Notes: generated from the letters alone by a model not told the origin. A DNA stretch of 64,000 nucleotides from DATFDN01 sp963762525 (GCA_963762525.1 CAVXKT010000002.1:496001-560000), one strand, 5' to 3'; shown: positions 34,155 through 46,566, counted from the first letter of the stretch. Translations and numbers: made by a program.

Positions 34155-36958
34155 TCATCGCCGCCACCAGCCGCGCTTGCGTTGCGCCGGCGCCTCCTCG
34201 GCGCCGATCAGGATCGGCTTGATCGCCGGCTCCCCGGGGGCGGCGTCGTTCGCCGGCTCCGGCGCCGGGCTCGCGCCGTCGCGGCGCGGCTCCGGAACCG
34301 GCTCGGGTTCGGCGGGCAGGATCAGCGCCGCCGGCTCGGGCGCGCTGGGCCTCGGGGCGGGCGCCGGGTCGGCGATTTCCGGCGCGGCAACCGCCGGCAG
34401 GGAGGCGCCGGCGACCTGCTCGACCCGCTCCAGCACGTCGAAGATGTCGAAGGCCGGCCCGCCGAACGGGTCCGCCGGCGTCGGACCGGCGTAGATCGGC
34501 GGCAGATCAGGCTGTTCGGCCCCCGGCGCGGCGATCTCGGGCAGCACCTCGTCAGCGCGACGACGGCGGCCGCGGCCGCGACGATTGCGGCGGCGATCGG
34601 ACCGCTCGCCGCCGTCATCGGATGACGGCTCGGCGTGCTCCGGCACGCCCTCGATCGTGCTGTCGCGGCCATCCTCAGCGGCGGCATCGATCGCCTCCGC
34701 GTCCTCCTCCGCGGCTGCTTCTTCCGTTGCGACCTCTCCCTCCTGCGGCCGACCGCCGCGCCGCCGACGACGGCGGCGCTTGCGGCGGCGCTCGCTTTCC
34801 TCGGCCAATTCGGTAACGTTCGCGCCGTCGTCGGGCGGCTCCGCATCAGCGGCCTGTTCGCCGACCTCCTCCTCCTCCTCGGTCTCCTCCTCGATATCGG
34901 CTTCCGCCTCCTCGGTTCCGGCGACGGGGGCGGATTCGGGCTCGGGGCGCGCCGATGCCGGGAAAGTGGTCAGCGTCTGCGGGCGCACGCGATCGATGCG
35001 GAATTGCGGCGCGATCAGCGTGTCGTCGCCCGCGAAGGTCACCCGCATCGCCGCCCGTTGCTCGATCTCGGACAGCCGGTCGCGCTTGTGATTGAGGATA
35101 TAGAGCGCGATCGGCAGCGCCACATGCACCACGATCTCGGCGGCTCGGCGCTTGCCCGCCTCCTCCTCGATGCCGCGCAGAACCTGGATCGCGGCGCTCT
35201 CGGTGCTGCGCAGATGCCCGGTGCCGCCGCAATGCGGACACGGCACCAGCGTCGCCTCGGCGAGGCTCGGACGCAGCCGCTGACGGCTCATTTCCAGCAG
35301 ACCGAAATGGCTGATATGGCCGAGCTGGATGCGCGCGCGATCGACCTTCAGCGCCTCCTTCAGCCGCCGCTCCACCATCGCGTTATGCTTCTTCACCTCC
35401 ATGTCGATGAAGTCGATGACGATCAACCCGGCCAGATCGCGCAGGCGCAATTGCCGCGCCACCTCCTCGGCGGCCTCGAGGTTGGTGCGCAACGCGGTCT
35501 CCTCGATGCCGCGCTCGCGCGTGGAGCGGCCGGAGTTGACGTCGATCGCGACCAGCGCCTCGGTCTGGTTGATGACGAGATAGCCGCCGGAACGAAGCTG
35601 CACGGTGGGCGCCAGCACGGCGTCGAGCAGTTGGTCCACCTGGAAGCGGGCGAACAAGGGTTGCGGCTCGCGCCAGACCTGCACCTTCTTGGCGTGGCTC
35701 GGCATCAGCATGCGCATGAAGTCGCGCGCCGCCCGCCAGCCCTCCTCGCCATCGACGATCAGCTCGCCGACGTCGCGCGAATAGACGTCGCGGATGGCGC
35801 GCTTGATGAGGCTCGCCTCCTCATAGATCCGCGTCGGCGCCACCGAAGCCAGCGTGTGCTCGCGGATATCGTCCCATAGCCGCAACAGGTATTCGCAGTC
35901 GCGCTTGATCTCGGGCTTCGGCCGGTTGGCGCCGGCGGTGCGCACGATCAGGCCCATGCCCTTTGGCAGATCGAGCTCCGCCGTGACCTCCTTCAGCCGC
36001 CGGCGGTCGGCGAGCGAGGTGATCTTGCGCGAGATGCCGCCGCCACGCGGCGAATTCGGCATCAGCACGGAATAGCGCCCGGCGAGCGAGATATAGGTGG
36101 TGAGCGCCGCGCCCTTGGTGCCGCGCTCCTCCTTGACGACCTGAACCAGCAAGATCTGCCGGCGCTTGATGACTTCCTGGATCTTGTAATTGCGGGTGAA
36201 GCGCGGCGGGCGGCGGGGTCGGGTTTCCTCCGCAACATCCGGATCGCCGCCCAGCGTCTCCGGCGGCGGTGCTTCGGCAGGAACCTCGCCATCGGGCTCG
36301 CCATCCGGTTCGGCCGGCTCGCCGGCCTCTCCCGCCTCGCCGGCCTCTCCCATCGGCATGCCGCCGGCTCGGCACGGTCGAACTGCTCGATCTCGCCCGC
36401 CTCAGCCGGCAACTCCGACCGGCGGATCTCGGCTGCTCCGGTTCCCCCAGCGCCTCGGGGATAATCGCCGTCGGTTGAGCCGCCGGCTCGGGCTCGTCGG
36501 CGTTGCCGATCTCATCGGCCGCCGTCGCCTCGGCGCGGCCCTCGAGCATCATCGCCTCGGGGACCGGAACCGGGTCGTCGGCGGGCTCCTCGGTGGCCGC
36601 CGGCTCGGCGTTCCCGGGCGGCTGCTGCCGCTTCCCCGGAGGCGTCCTCCTCCTCCTGGTCGCGCCGCGCCTCCTCGGCCTCGATCTCCAGCAGGCGCTG
36701 CCGGTCGGCGATCGGGATCTGATAGTAATCGGGATGGATTTCGTCGAAGGCGAGAAAGCCGTGACGATTGCCGCCGTATTCGACGAACGCGGCCTGCAGG
36801 CTGGGTTCGACGCGGACGACTTTGGCGAGGTAGATATTGCCCTTGAGCTGTCGCTTGGCCGATGTCTCGACGTCGAAGTCTTCGAGGCGATTACCGTCGA
36901 GCACCACCACGCGGGTTTCTTCCGCGTGCGTGGCGTCGATTAACATGCGCTTGGTCAT
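34155..36958 (-). CDS. rne: Ribonuclease E/G, frameshifted in an acidic insert
   Basis: The N-terminus MTKRMLIDATHAEETRVVVLDGNRLEDFD with YLAKVVRVEPSLQAAFVEYGGNRHGFL begins the S1 region. A long Glu/Pro-rich insert follows, then IQEVIKRRQILLVQVVKEERGTKGAALT. Catalytic Asp residues lie in LVAIDVNSGRST and LIVIDFIDMEV, and the zinc link is CPHCGGTGHL. The C-terminal ~300 residues are disordered: Glu runs, then Arg-rich RRRKRRRRRRRGG, ending KRGWWRR, as in alphaproteobacterial RNase E degradosome scaffolds. Three frame changes near 36620, 36415 and 36360 all fall in the insert. It governs mRNA decay and rRNA processing. Confidence 0.9.
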
Positions 36959-37511
36959 GAACTGGGGGGCTCCGATGCGCCGCCGGTGCCGCCCGGCGCC
37001 ACCAGAACGGGGACGCGGGTCGGCAAGCGGCCGAATGGGTCGATCAGGAGAGGGAATGCCGTCGTGGCGGGAAATAATGTGGTCGCGGCGGCGGTCATCC
37101 GTCCTCGGCGTCTTGCGGCGCAGACCCGGGGCATTGGCGCGGGTCGCTGCCGGTTTGGTCGTGGCTGGCCGACGCCGAAGCGGCGCGGCTCAGATGACAA
37201 CGCGGGAGCGGTCGAGGCGCACCCGGACCGGGTCCGCGGTCTAACGCAGGCACGTGGTCAACGGTGGCCGAACCGCCCGCGGAAATCGCGGCAGCCATGG
37301 CAAGCAGCCGGCACCCGCGCGTCATCAGGCGCTTTGTAACATGGCGCAAACCGGCCCACGACCGCAAGCGGCGCCGCCGCTGCGGGCTCGTCGCAACCCG
37401 GTCCCGGGACCTCACGCCTGATGCGACTGGTAGGCTGTCCGTCCGGAAGCGGGGACTCTCGCCGCCTCAACGACAAGCGTGCAATTCCGAACCATGAGAT
37501 AAGAACGCGCC
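36959..37511. other. Divergent intergenic region between rne and amiC
   Basis: 553 nt with no supported gene; the short frames here have random-looking, Arg/Pro-rich products. RNase E genes usually have a long 5' leader used for self-regulation, so most of this is probably the rne leader and promoter, plus the amiC promoter. No clear hairpin with a T-run or strong -35/-10 pair was found. Confidence 0.5.
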
Positions 37512-38386
37512 ATGAGCGACTTGTTCGATCACGCGCCGCCTGCTGCTCGGCCGCGCCGGCTCCGGGCTCGGCGTTTTCGGCACTTTCCTGCTGCCGCCCC
37601 GGGTTGCGAGCGCCACGCACGCGCCGGTGCCCGCCCGCAAGGCTCCGGCGGGCCGCGCCCGACCGCCCGCGCCGCTGGTCATGCTCGACCCGGGCCATGG
37701 CGGCAAGGACCCGGGGGCGATCGGCGTCTCGCCGGCACCTACGAGAAGCACGTCTCGCTCGCGACCGCGTTCGAGCTGCGCCGGCTGCTGGAGGCGGCGG
37801 GCGCTACCGCGTGGCGATGACCCGGGTGACGGACCAATTCGTGCCGCTGGAGGAGAGGGTCGCGCGGGCGCAGGAGCATGGCGCGGCGCTGTTCGTCTCC
37901 ATGCACGCCGACGCGCTGCACGATCCACGGCGTGCGCGGGGCCAGCGTCTATACGCTCGCCGCCGGCGCGTCCGACGCCCAGACCGCCCAGCTGGCGCGC
38001 AGCGAGAACAGCGCCGACCGGTTTGGCGGGGGCAACGCCGTTCCATGCGCTGTCGCCCGAGGTCGCGCGCATCCTCGCGAGCCTGGTGCGGCGAGAGACC
38101 AGGGTCGGATCGACGCGCCTGGCGAGCAGCCTCGTGGACAGTCTCGACCGCAGCGTCCCGATGCTGCCCAACCCCGAACGCCATGCCGGATTCGTGGTGC
38201 TGAAGGCGGCGGACATCCCCAGCGTGCTGGTGGAGATGGGGTTCATGTCCAATCCCGCGCGACGAGGCGGAGCTGCGCCGGCCCGAGCATCGCGCGCTGG
38301 TGGCGCGGGCGATGCGCGACGCGGTGGACGCCTGGTTCGCCGCCAACGGACAAGTCACCGCGGCGCTCGCGAATCGGAAGACCTGA
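37512..38386 (+). CDS. amiC: N-acetylmuramoyl-L-alanine amidase, several frameshifts
   Basis: Amidase_3 zinc hydrolase that cuts the stem peptide from peptidoglycan during cell separation. Fragments in three frames join into one protein. A twin-arginine-like start TRRLLLGRAGSGLGVFGTFLL leads to PLVMLDPGHGGKDPGAIG (zinc His), TYEKHVSLATAFELRRLLEA, EHGAALFVSMHADAL (zinc His), HAGFVVLKAADIPSVLVEMGFMSNP (catalytic Glu) and the end RALVARAMRDAVDAWF. At least five single-base shifts are needed. The stop is TGA at 38384-38386. It stands in the usual rne-amiC-ponA order. Confidence 0.8.
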
Positions 38387-38426
38387 CGCTGGCTTCCGGT
38401 GGCGGGAAGCGCCATTATCGGGCCGC

Positions 38427-40993
38427 ATGACCGAACATCCCATGACCGCGGGCGCGCCGCTCGCGCCCAACTCCCCGCGCGGGCCGCGCCGGCGCGGGTG
38501 CGGGCGCACCGATCCCGGTCCCTCGCCGGCGGCGCTGGGTGGGCGCATCGCCGGCGCGTTGCTCGGCGTGTTCGTGCTGGCCGCGGCCGGCGGCGGCGTT
38601 GCCGGTCTACATGCTCTGGACGCACCGTGTCCGCCGATCTGCCGAGCGTCGACGGCCTGCGCAGCTACACGCCGCCGGTGATGACCCGGGTTTATGCCGG
38701 CGACGGCCGGCTGCTCAGCGAACTGGCGAGCGAGCGACGCATCTTCGTGCCCTACGCCGCCATTCCCGAGCGGGTCCGACAGGCCTTCGTCTCGGCCGAG
38801 GACAAGGATTACTGGATTCACGGCGGCATCGACCCGCTGGCGATCGTCCGCGCCGGCGTCACCGATCGTGACGCGCGTGCAGGAGGGCAAGCGCCCGCTC
38901 GGCGCCTCCACCATCACCCAGCAAGTCGCCAAGAACATGCTGCTCGACAACCGCATCACGCTGAAGCGCAAGGTCGAGGAGGCGATCCTGGCGGTGCGGA
39001 TGGAGCAGACGCTCTCCAAGCAGCGCATCCTGGAGCTCTATCTGAACGAGATCTATCTCGGCCAGGGCGCCTATGGCGTGGAGGCGGCGGCGCAGGCCTA
39101 TTTCAATCGCCCGCTCGACCAACTCAGCCTGGCGCAGGACGCGATGCTGGCGGCGCTGCCGAAGGCGCCGCAGAACTACAACCCGTTCCGTCATCCCGAG
39201 CAGGCCCGCGGCGCGCCGCGACTGGGTGATCGACCGCATGGCCGAGGACCACGCGATCACCCGCGCCGAAGCCGATGCCGCCAAGGCCGAGGCCTCTGGT
39301 TCCGGCCGAGTTCCGCGGCACCCCGAAGATCCCCGGCGCCGACTGGTTCGCCCAGGAGGTACGCCAGGAACTGATGCAGCGATTCGGCGCCGAGACCGTC
39401 AACGAGGGCGGGCTGCGGTGCGCACCAGCCTTGATCCCGCGCTGCAGAGCGCGGCCGAGACCTCGGTGCGCGACGGGCTGATGGCCTATGACCGACGCAT
39501 GGGCGGCTGGCGCGGGCCGCTGGAGCGGCTGCCCTTCAACGCCGCGCTGGAGCGCGACTGGCCGGCCGGCCTCGCCCGGCTGACGGCACCCGACGCGATG
39601 CTGCCCGGCGTGGCGGATGGCGGTCGTGCTCGGCACCAGCCCGGTCGGCGGCGCGGGTCGGCTGGCTGGACCCGCAAGCAAGGCGGCCAGCAGGCGCCGC
39701 GGACCGGCTTTCTGCGCCTCGGCGACGAGGCGTGGAATCATCCGATGGACGGCGAGGGGCATCCGGGCGCTGCCCTATCGGCGCTTCTCCGACATGCTGC
39801 GCCCGGGCGACGTGGTGATGGTCGAACCGGACGGGACCGTCGCACGCGTTGCTGCGCCAGGTGCCGCAGGTTCAGGGCGCCCTGGTCTCGCTTGATCCCG
39901 TCTTCCGGCCGGGTTATGGCGATGGTCGGCGGCTGGAGCTTACGCCGCCAGCCAGTTCAATCGCGCGACCCAGGCCGAGCGCCAGCCGGGCAGCAGCTTC
40001 AAGCCGATCGTCTATCTGACAGCGCTCGAGAAGGGGGTCTCGCCGTCCGATCGGTTCCTCGACGCGCCGCTGTCGCTCGCCGACGGGCGCGGGGGGCTAT
40101 GGCGGCCGAACAATTTCGAGATGGAGTTCAACGGCCCGACCTCGCTGCGGGTGGCGCTGGAGCAGTCGCTCAATCTGGTCACGGTGCGCGTCGCCCAGCG
40201 GGTCGGCATGGATGCAGTGGCCAAGACCGCCGAGGCGTTCGGCATGACGGACAAGATGCCGCATGTGCTGCCGGCCGCGCTCGGCGCCGTGGATACCACC
40301 GTGCTGCGCGAGGCCGGCGCTTATGCGAGCATCGCCGCCATGGGACGGAAGGTCACGCCGACCCTGGTCGATAGCGTGCAGGACCATGAAGGCCATGTCG
40401 TCTGGCGCCCCGGCCGCCCTCGACTGCGCGTGCGACAACGCCGCCACGCCGCCCCGCATCCAGGACAATCGGCGCGCGGATCGCCGACCCGCAGAGCACT
40501 TTCCAGCTCATCACCATGATGCAGGGCGTGGTGACGCGCGGCACCGGCGTTCCCGCCGGCAAGGGCATGAACCGTCCGCTCGCCGGCAAGACCGGAACCA
40601 GCCAGGACTTCAACGATGCCTGGTTCGCCGGCTTCTCGCCGCAGCTCGTGACCGTCGTCTGGGTGGGATACGACAATCCGGCCTCGCTCGGCCACGACCA
40701 GACCGGAGCCGAAGTGGCGGCGCCGATCTGGCACGACTTCATGGCGGCCGCGTTGAAGGGACGGCCGGTGCTGCAATTCCCGATGCCGGCGGGCGTCGAG
40801 ATGGCGGCCTGGACCAGCGGCCCGGGGCGCGTAACCGACGCCTTCAAGCCGGGGCAGGAGCCGGGTGCCTCGGCGCCGCTCGGCGGCGAATTCGACCGAC
40901 TTGCTCGCCGGCGGCGGCGATGCGGGCACCGTTCTGTCGGGCGCGCAGCGCGCCGCACCGGGCGTGGACACCTCCCTGGGCGGGCTGTATTGA
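38427..40993 (+). CDS. ponA: Penicillin-binding protein 1A, about eleven frameshifts
   Basis: A bifunctional peptidoglycan synthase. After an anchor (AGALLGVFVLAAAGG) comes the glycosyltransferase domain: FVSAEDKDYWIHGGID, GASTITQQVAKNMLL, ILELYLNEIYLGQGAYGVEAAA. The transpeptidase domain has GSSFKPIVYLTALE (Ser-x-x-Lys), EQSLNLVTVRVA (SLN) and LAGKTGTSQDFNDAWFAGF (KTG). Every expected motif is there, but the reading frame changes about eleven times between 38600 and 40930. The stop is TGA at 40991. It is followed 7 nt later by prfB. Total loss of such a gene would be unusual, so the breaks are most likely sequence errors. Confidence 0.82.
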
Positions 40994-41000
40994 GCCCGCC

Positions 41001-42132
<1,132 letters not shown>

Positions 42133-42173
42133 TCCTTGCGCCGCCGCCCGCCGGCCCTCACCCGCAAGCTACT

Positions 42174-42948
42174 TCAGTCTCCGGCCAGGAACCGCTTGCG
42201 CCAAGTCTCATTGACCGCGCCTGCCTGACGCTCCAACCGCAACGCGGACCGGACAAATCGAACGTCCGGCAGGTTCAACCACTCGCCGATCCGGGCGATG
42301 ACAGTCTCGGGCGTGGCGACGAGCTGTTCGTAGCTGACATGCATGGGCACGATGCCGTTCAGGCCGAAGAACTGGTAAAACAACGACATCTCGGTGGCGA
42401 CGCCGCGGATGAACCCGGTGATGACGTTGGCTGCATACGGAACGGCTTGCGGCGCCAATCGTAATTCATGGGCGCTGGTCCAACGATTGGTTCCGAGCGC
42501 GAGCGCATAAGAGATCGCCTGACCCAGTTTGTCGTCGCGCTCCAGAAGGATGAAGGACGTTCGTTCCAGGAGCTGATCGAGAATCCCCGCCTCCACCAGA
42601 ATGGCGAGCTGCGTCACCGACACCTTGCTCACCAGCGTGTCGGTTCGGCCATTGGTGCGGGCGAGCCAGCCGACATATTGGCCGAGGTCGCGCAAGCCCT
42701 GCTTCCTCGAGTTCGGCGATTACGGTCTCGGCGTTGAACATCTCGCCGGCGCCGTTCAACACCCCCGAGGACGCCAGCGCCTCGGCGAGGAAATGCGAGC
42801 CGCAGCGGTTGGTGAAGCAGATGAACACGAACCGCACGGATGGCGGGATTGCCGAGACATCGGCCGGCCGGCGCTCGAAATGTTGCTCCATCGGTTCCCG
42901 ATGGTCATTAGGGTGTCGCGCCAGTTCCTCCGGCAGTCGTAGCTTCAT
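42174..42948 (-). CDS. Stf0-type sulfotransferase, frameshifted
   Basis: A ~257-residue PAPS-dependent sulfotransferase. The PAPS-binding loop appears as VRFVFICFTNRCGSHFLAEAL; later parts are TSFILLERDDKLGQAISYALAL and YEQLVATPETVIARIGEWL. Frame changes at about 42696: removing one G from AGCAGGG gives a join LEEAGLRDLGQYVGWLAR. The family includes trehalose 2-sulfotransferase; sulfation of a sugar or lipid is plausible, the acceptor unknown. It is followed by a hairpin repeat and sdhB on the same strand, but the 70-nt gap and repeat argue against one operon. Confidence 0.8.
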
Positions 42949-42970
42949 TGGATGCCGGCAACCGACAACG

Positions 42971-42999
42971 CCCTCTCCACCCCGAAGCGGCGGAGAGGG
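42971..42999. repeat. GC-rich hairpin repeat, CCCTCTCCACCCC copy
   Basis: CCCTCTCCACCCCGAAGCGGCGGAGAGGG: the same unit as at 28151 with a slightly imperfect stem. It fills most of the space between the sulfotransferase start and the sdhB end. Confidence 0.7.
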
Positions 43000-43018
43000 C
43001 GGCGGCCCCCGCGCGATT

Positions 43019-43801
43019 TCAAACCCGCCGCTCCACGATCATCTGCCGGATCGAGGCGATCGCCTTGGCGGGGTTGAGCCCCTTGGGGCAGGTATCGGTA
43101 CAATTCATGATGGTGTGGCAGCGGTAGAGCTTGAACGGGTCTTCCAGTGCATCCAGCCGCTCGCCGCGGTGCTCGTCGCGCAAATCGGCAATCCAGCGAT
43201 AAGCTTGCAGCAGCACCGCCGGGCCTAGATAGCGGTCGCCGTTCCACCAGTAGCTGGGGCACGAGGTCGTGCAGCAGAAGCACAGGATGCACTCCCATAA
43301 TCCGTCAAGCTTGGCGCGCTCCTGCCTGCTTTGCAGCCGCTCAGCGTCCGGCGGTGCGGGGGTATCGGCCTTGAGCCAGGGATCGATGCTGCGGAGCTGG
43401 GCGTAGGCCTGACTTAAATCCGCAACCAGGTCCTTGACCACCGCCATGTGCGGCAGCGGCGTGATGCGAACCGCGCCCTTCACGTCCTCGATCGGCTTCA
43501 GGCAGGCGAGCGTATTGCCGCCGTCGATATTCATCGAGCAACTGCCGCAGATGCCCTCCCGGCAGGAGCGGCGGAAGGTCAGCGTCGGATCGATCTCGTT
43601 CTTGATCTTGATGAGCGCGTCGAGAACCATCGGCCCGCAAGCGTCGAGATCGACCTCGTAGGTATCGGTGCGCGGATTGCGGCCATCGTCGGGGTCCCAG
43701 CGATAGATGCGGAAGGCGCGCACCCGCTTCGCCCCGGGGGCGGCCTTCCAGGTCTTGCCGGCGGTGATGCGGCTGTTGCGGGGGAGCGTGAAGGCGACCA
43801 C
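43019..43801 (-). CDS. sdhB: Succinate dehydrogenase iron-sulfur subunit
   Basis: 260 residues. The [2Fe-2S] motif is SCREGICGSCSMNIDG with a later Cys in NTLACLKP; the [4Fe-4S] motif is CILCFCCTTSCPS; the [3Fe-4S] region is CHTIMNCTDTCPKGLNP. It carries electrons from the flavoprotein to ubiquinone on the inner face of the membrane. The start is GTG at 43799-43801, one base overlapping the sdhA stop (TAGTG). It is the last gene of the sdhCDAB operon. Confidence 0.95.
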   Translation of the reverse strand: MVAFTLPRNSRITAGKTWKAAPGAKRVRAFRIYRWDPDDGRNPRTDTYEVDLDACGPMVLDALIKIKNEIDPTLTFRRSCREGICGSCSMNIDGGNTLACLKPIEDVKGAVRITPLPHMAVVKDLVADLSQAYAQLRSIDPWLKADTPAPPDAERLQSRQERAKLDGLWECILCFCCTTSCPSYWWNGDRYLGPAVLLQAYRWIADLRDEHRGERLDALEDPFKLYRCHTIMNCTDTCPKGLNPAKAIASIRQMIVERRV

Positions 43802-45609
43802 TAGTAAACCCGCTTCTTCGGCGGGAACACCGAGACTTCGTTGGTGAGCGTCTGCATCCGCACCGGCCGGTAATCGAGCTGCACGGCACCGTCATCGGCG
43901 CACCAGGCGAGGGTGTGCTTCATCCACTGCTGGTCATCGCGTTCGGGGTAGTCGTCGCGGGCATGGGCGCCGCGGCTTTCCGTGCGCGCCTCAGCGCTGA
44001 CGATCGTGGTCATCGCGTTGTCCATGAGGTTGCGCAGCTCGAGCGCCTCCATCAGATCGCTGTTCCAGATCAGGCCGCGGTCCGACACCGACATGTCGTC
44101 CATGCCGCGCCAGACGCCGCGCATCCGCTCCACGCCTTCCGCCAGCGTCTTGCTGCTGCGGAACACCGCGGCATGGGTCTGCATCGTGCGCTGCATCTCG
44201 AAGCGCAGATCGGCAACGCGCGTGCCGCCGCGGGCGTTGCGGGTGCGGTCGAAGCGATCGAGCGATGCCTCGCCCGCGCGCGCGGGCAGCGGCGCCTGCG
44301 ACGCCCCGGGTCTGACGATCTCGGCCGCCCGGTGCGCGGCGGCGCGGCCGAACACCACCAGATCGAGCAGCGAATTGGTGCCCAACCGGTTGGCGCCATG
44401 CACCGAGACGCACGCGCACTCGCCCACCGCCATCAGGCCCGGGATGACCGCGTCGGGGTTCTCCGCCGTCGGGCGCAGCACCTCGCCGTGATAATTCGTC
44501 GGGATGCCGCCCATGTTGTAATGAATCGTCGGCAGCACCGGGATCGGCTCCCTGGTCACGTCCACCCCGGCAAACACCCGCGCGGTTTCGGAAATCCCCG
44601 GCAGCCGCTCGTGCAGCAGCTCGGCGCCGAGATGCTCGAGATGCAGCAGCAGGTGATCCTTATCGGCGCCGCAGCCGCGCCCCTCGGCGATCTCGACCGT
44701 CATCGAACGCGAGACCACGTCGCGCGAGGCCAGATCCTTCGCGGTCGGGGCGTAGCGTTCCATGAACCGCTCGCCCTCGGCGTTGGTCAGATACCCGCCC
44801 TCGCCGCGCGCGCCCTCGGTGATCAGGCAGCCGGCCGGGAAGATGCCGGTCGGATGAAACTGCATGAACTCCATGTCCTGACACGGCAGCCCGGCGCGCA
44901 GCACCATGCCGTTGCCGTCGCCGGTGCAGGTGTGGGCCGAGGTGCAGGAGAGGTAGGCACGCCCGTAGCCGCCGGTCGCCATCACCACCATCTGCGCTCG
45001 GAAGCGGTGCATGGTTCCGTCCTCGAGGCACCAGGCGGTGACGCCGCGGCACGCTCCCTCCTCGTCCAGAATAAGGTCGAGCGCGAAATACTCGACGAAG
45101 AACTCGACCTCGTGCTTGAGGCATTGCTGATAGAGCGTATGCAGGATCGCGTGTCCGGTGCGGTCGGCGGCGGCGCAGGCGCGCTGCGCGGGTTCCTTGC
45201 CGTACTCCTTCATGTGCCCGCCGAAAGGCCGCTGGTAGATACGCCCGTCCTCGGTGCGGCTGAACGGCACGCCGAAATGCTCCAGCTCATAAACCGCCGG
45301 GATCGCCTCCCGGCACATGTATTCGATGGCGTCCTGATCGCCCAGCCAGTCCGAGCCCTTCACGGTGTCGTACATGTGCCAGCGCCAGTCGTCCTCGCCC
45401 ATGTTGCCGAGCGCGGCGCCGATGCCGCCCTGCGCGGCGACGGTGTGGCTGCGCGTCGGGAACACCTTGGTGATGCACGCCGTCTTGAGGCCGGCCGCGC
45501 CCATCCCCAGGGTCGCCCGCAAGCCCGACCCGCCGGCGCCCACGACCACGACATCATAGGTGTGATCGACGAGCGTATAGGCTTCCGTCGGGATGGTGGT
45601 CGCGTCCAT
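43801..45609 (-). CDS. sdhA: Succinate dehydrogenase flavoprotein subunit
   Basis: 602 residues starting MDATTIPTEAYTLVDHTYD. FAD binding is VVVVGAGGSGLRATLGMG, the covalent-FAD His is in TRSHTVAAQGGIGAALGNM, and the active-site region is QFHPTGIFPAGCLITEGARGE with GANRLGTNSLLDLVVFG. It oxidises succinate to fumarate. ATG at 45607-45609 is conventional and 11 nt after the sdhD stop. The gene is intact, in contrast to sdhC. Confidence 0.96.
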   Translation of the reverse strand: MDATTIPTEAYTLVDHTYDVVVVGAGGSGLRATLGMGAAGLKTACITKVFPTRSHTVAAQGGIGAALGNMGEDDWRWHMYDTVKGSDWLGDQDAIEYMCREAIPAVYELEHFGVPFSRTEDGRIYQRPFGGHMKEYGKEPAQRACAAADRTGHAILHTLYQQCLKHEVEFFVEYFALDLILDEEGACRGVTAWCLEDGTMHRFRAQMVVMATGGYGRAYLSCTSAHTCTGDGNGMVLRAGLPCQDMEFMQFHPTGIFPAGCLITEGARGEGGYLTNAEGERFMERYAPTAKDLASRDVVSRSMTVEIAEGRGCGADKDHLLLHLEHLGAELLHERLPGISETARVFAGVDVTREPIPVLPTIHYNMGGIPTNYHGEVLRPTAENPDAVIPGLMAVGECACVSVHGANRLGTNSLLDLVVFGRAAAHRAAEIVRPGASQAPLPARAGEASLDRFDRTRNARGGTRVADLRFEMQRTMQTHAAVFRSSKTLAEGVERMRGVWRGMDDMSVSDRGLIWNSDLMEALELRNLMDNAMTTIVSAEARTESRGAHARDDYPERDDQQWMKHTLAWCADDGAVQLDYRPVRMQTLTNEVSVFPPKKRVY

Positions 45610-45620
45610 CGGCGAACTCC

Positions 45621-46025
45621 TCACAACCCCAGGCGCAGCGCCGCGATAATGCAGAACAGCGCGGCGACGATGCAGCCGCCCCGCACCAGCAACAGCATCG
45701 CCACGCGGGCGAAGTCGTGATGCACGTAGTCCTCGATCACGACCGCGAGCCCGAGCGCCATGTGCCAGAAGGTGGCGACGGCCAGGCACAGAATCAGCAC
45801 CAGCGGCACCGGTGCGTGCAGCCAGCCGATCATATCGGCGCGGGTGGCGCCCTCCAGGCGGATCGCCGAGGCGATGAACCAGAGCGTGAGCGGCACCAGC
45901 GCGAGCGAGGTGATGCGCTCGATCCACCAGGTTCCCGACCCCGCATGCGCCGAGCCGGGGCCGCGAACGCGGCCGAGCTGCGTGCGCATGACATCGATCT
46001 GCAGCGGCTTATCCGATCGAGCCAT
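45621..46025 (-). CDS. sdhD: Succinate dehydrogenase membrane anchor subunit
   Basis: A 134-residue protein with three membrane segments. Haem and quinone region features are RITSLALVPLTLWFIASAIRL and FWHMALGLAVVIEDYVHHDFARV, the latter with the conserved His and the DY near the quinone site. It anchors SdhAB with SdhC. The ATG overlaps the sdhC stop (TGATG), so the two anchors are made in equal amounts. Confidence 0.92.
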   Translation of the reverse strand: MARSDKPLQIDVMRTQLGRVRGPGSAHAGSGTWWIERITSLALVPLTLWFIASAIRLEGATRADMIGWLHAPVPLVLILCLAVATFWHMALGLAVVIEDYVHHDFARVAMLLLVRGGCIVAALFCIIAALRLGL

Positions 46026-46520
46026 CACCACACCACGAAGCCGACGATCCACACGATCAGGCAAGCCGCCGCGGTGGCTCCGATCACCGCCCAGCCGCTG
46101 ATGCGATAGGTCCGGTTCTCGAACCCCGGCCGCACCGGCTCCTGTTGCGTCTGCGTGCCGAACCCGAGCCCGGCATCCCACAGCAGGTGCCGGATGCCCT
46201 GGAACAGGTGCAAGCAGCAGCGCCGCCGCCCAACAGACCAGCAGGAAAACGCCGAAGCCGGAGCCAAGGAAGCCCTGCACGGTGGCGAAGGCGGAATCGG
46301 AGGCGGCGGCGGCGACCAGCCACCAGGTGAACAGCAGCGCGCCCACCGAGACGCCGACGCCGGTGACGCGATGGCCGATCGACAGCGCCATGCTGACCGG
46401 CCAACGATAAACCTGAAGATGGGGCGACAGCGGACGCTCGACCAGCGAACCGTCGCTCCTGCGCGCCACCATCAGCGCGTCACGGACGTCCTTCACGGAT
46501 GACTTCTTTCTCCGCCGCAC
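46025..46520 (-). CDS. sdhC: Succinate dehydrogenase cytochrome b556 subunit, frameshifted
   Basis: Three membrane segments with the SdhC motif RPLSPHLQVYRWPVSMALSIGHRVTGVGV and the haem His region HLFQGIRHLLWDAGLG. The first two segments and the last part are in different frames, joined near 46213. Restoring one base gives ~165 residues ending SGWAVIGATAAACLIVWIVGFVVW. The start may be ATG 46520 or 46472; MVARRSDGSLVERPLSPHL would be the shorter form. First gene of the operon. Confidence 0.88.
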
Positions 46521-46566
46521 CCAGAACGGGCGTTACGGTGTCCTTACTCGCCGGTTCCGGCGGCGG

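Noticed and set aside
34855..34925. Simple GAG/CTC triplet run that looked like a satellite
   Set aside because: It encodes the acidic Glu tract of the RNase E tail and is explained by coding.
36955..37200. 81-residue minus-strand frame upstream of rne
   Set aside because: Pro/Arg-rich with no family resemblance; the space is better explained as the rne leader and promoter.
37512..40993. amiC and ponA as decayed pseudogenes
   Set aside because: All catalytic motifs are conserved and in order, the shifts are single-base, and most bacteria need these functions. Sequence error explains it better, although it cannot be proved here.
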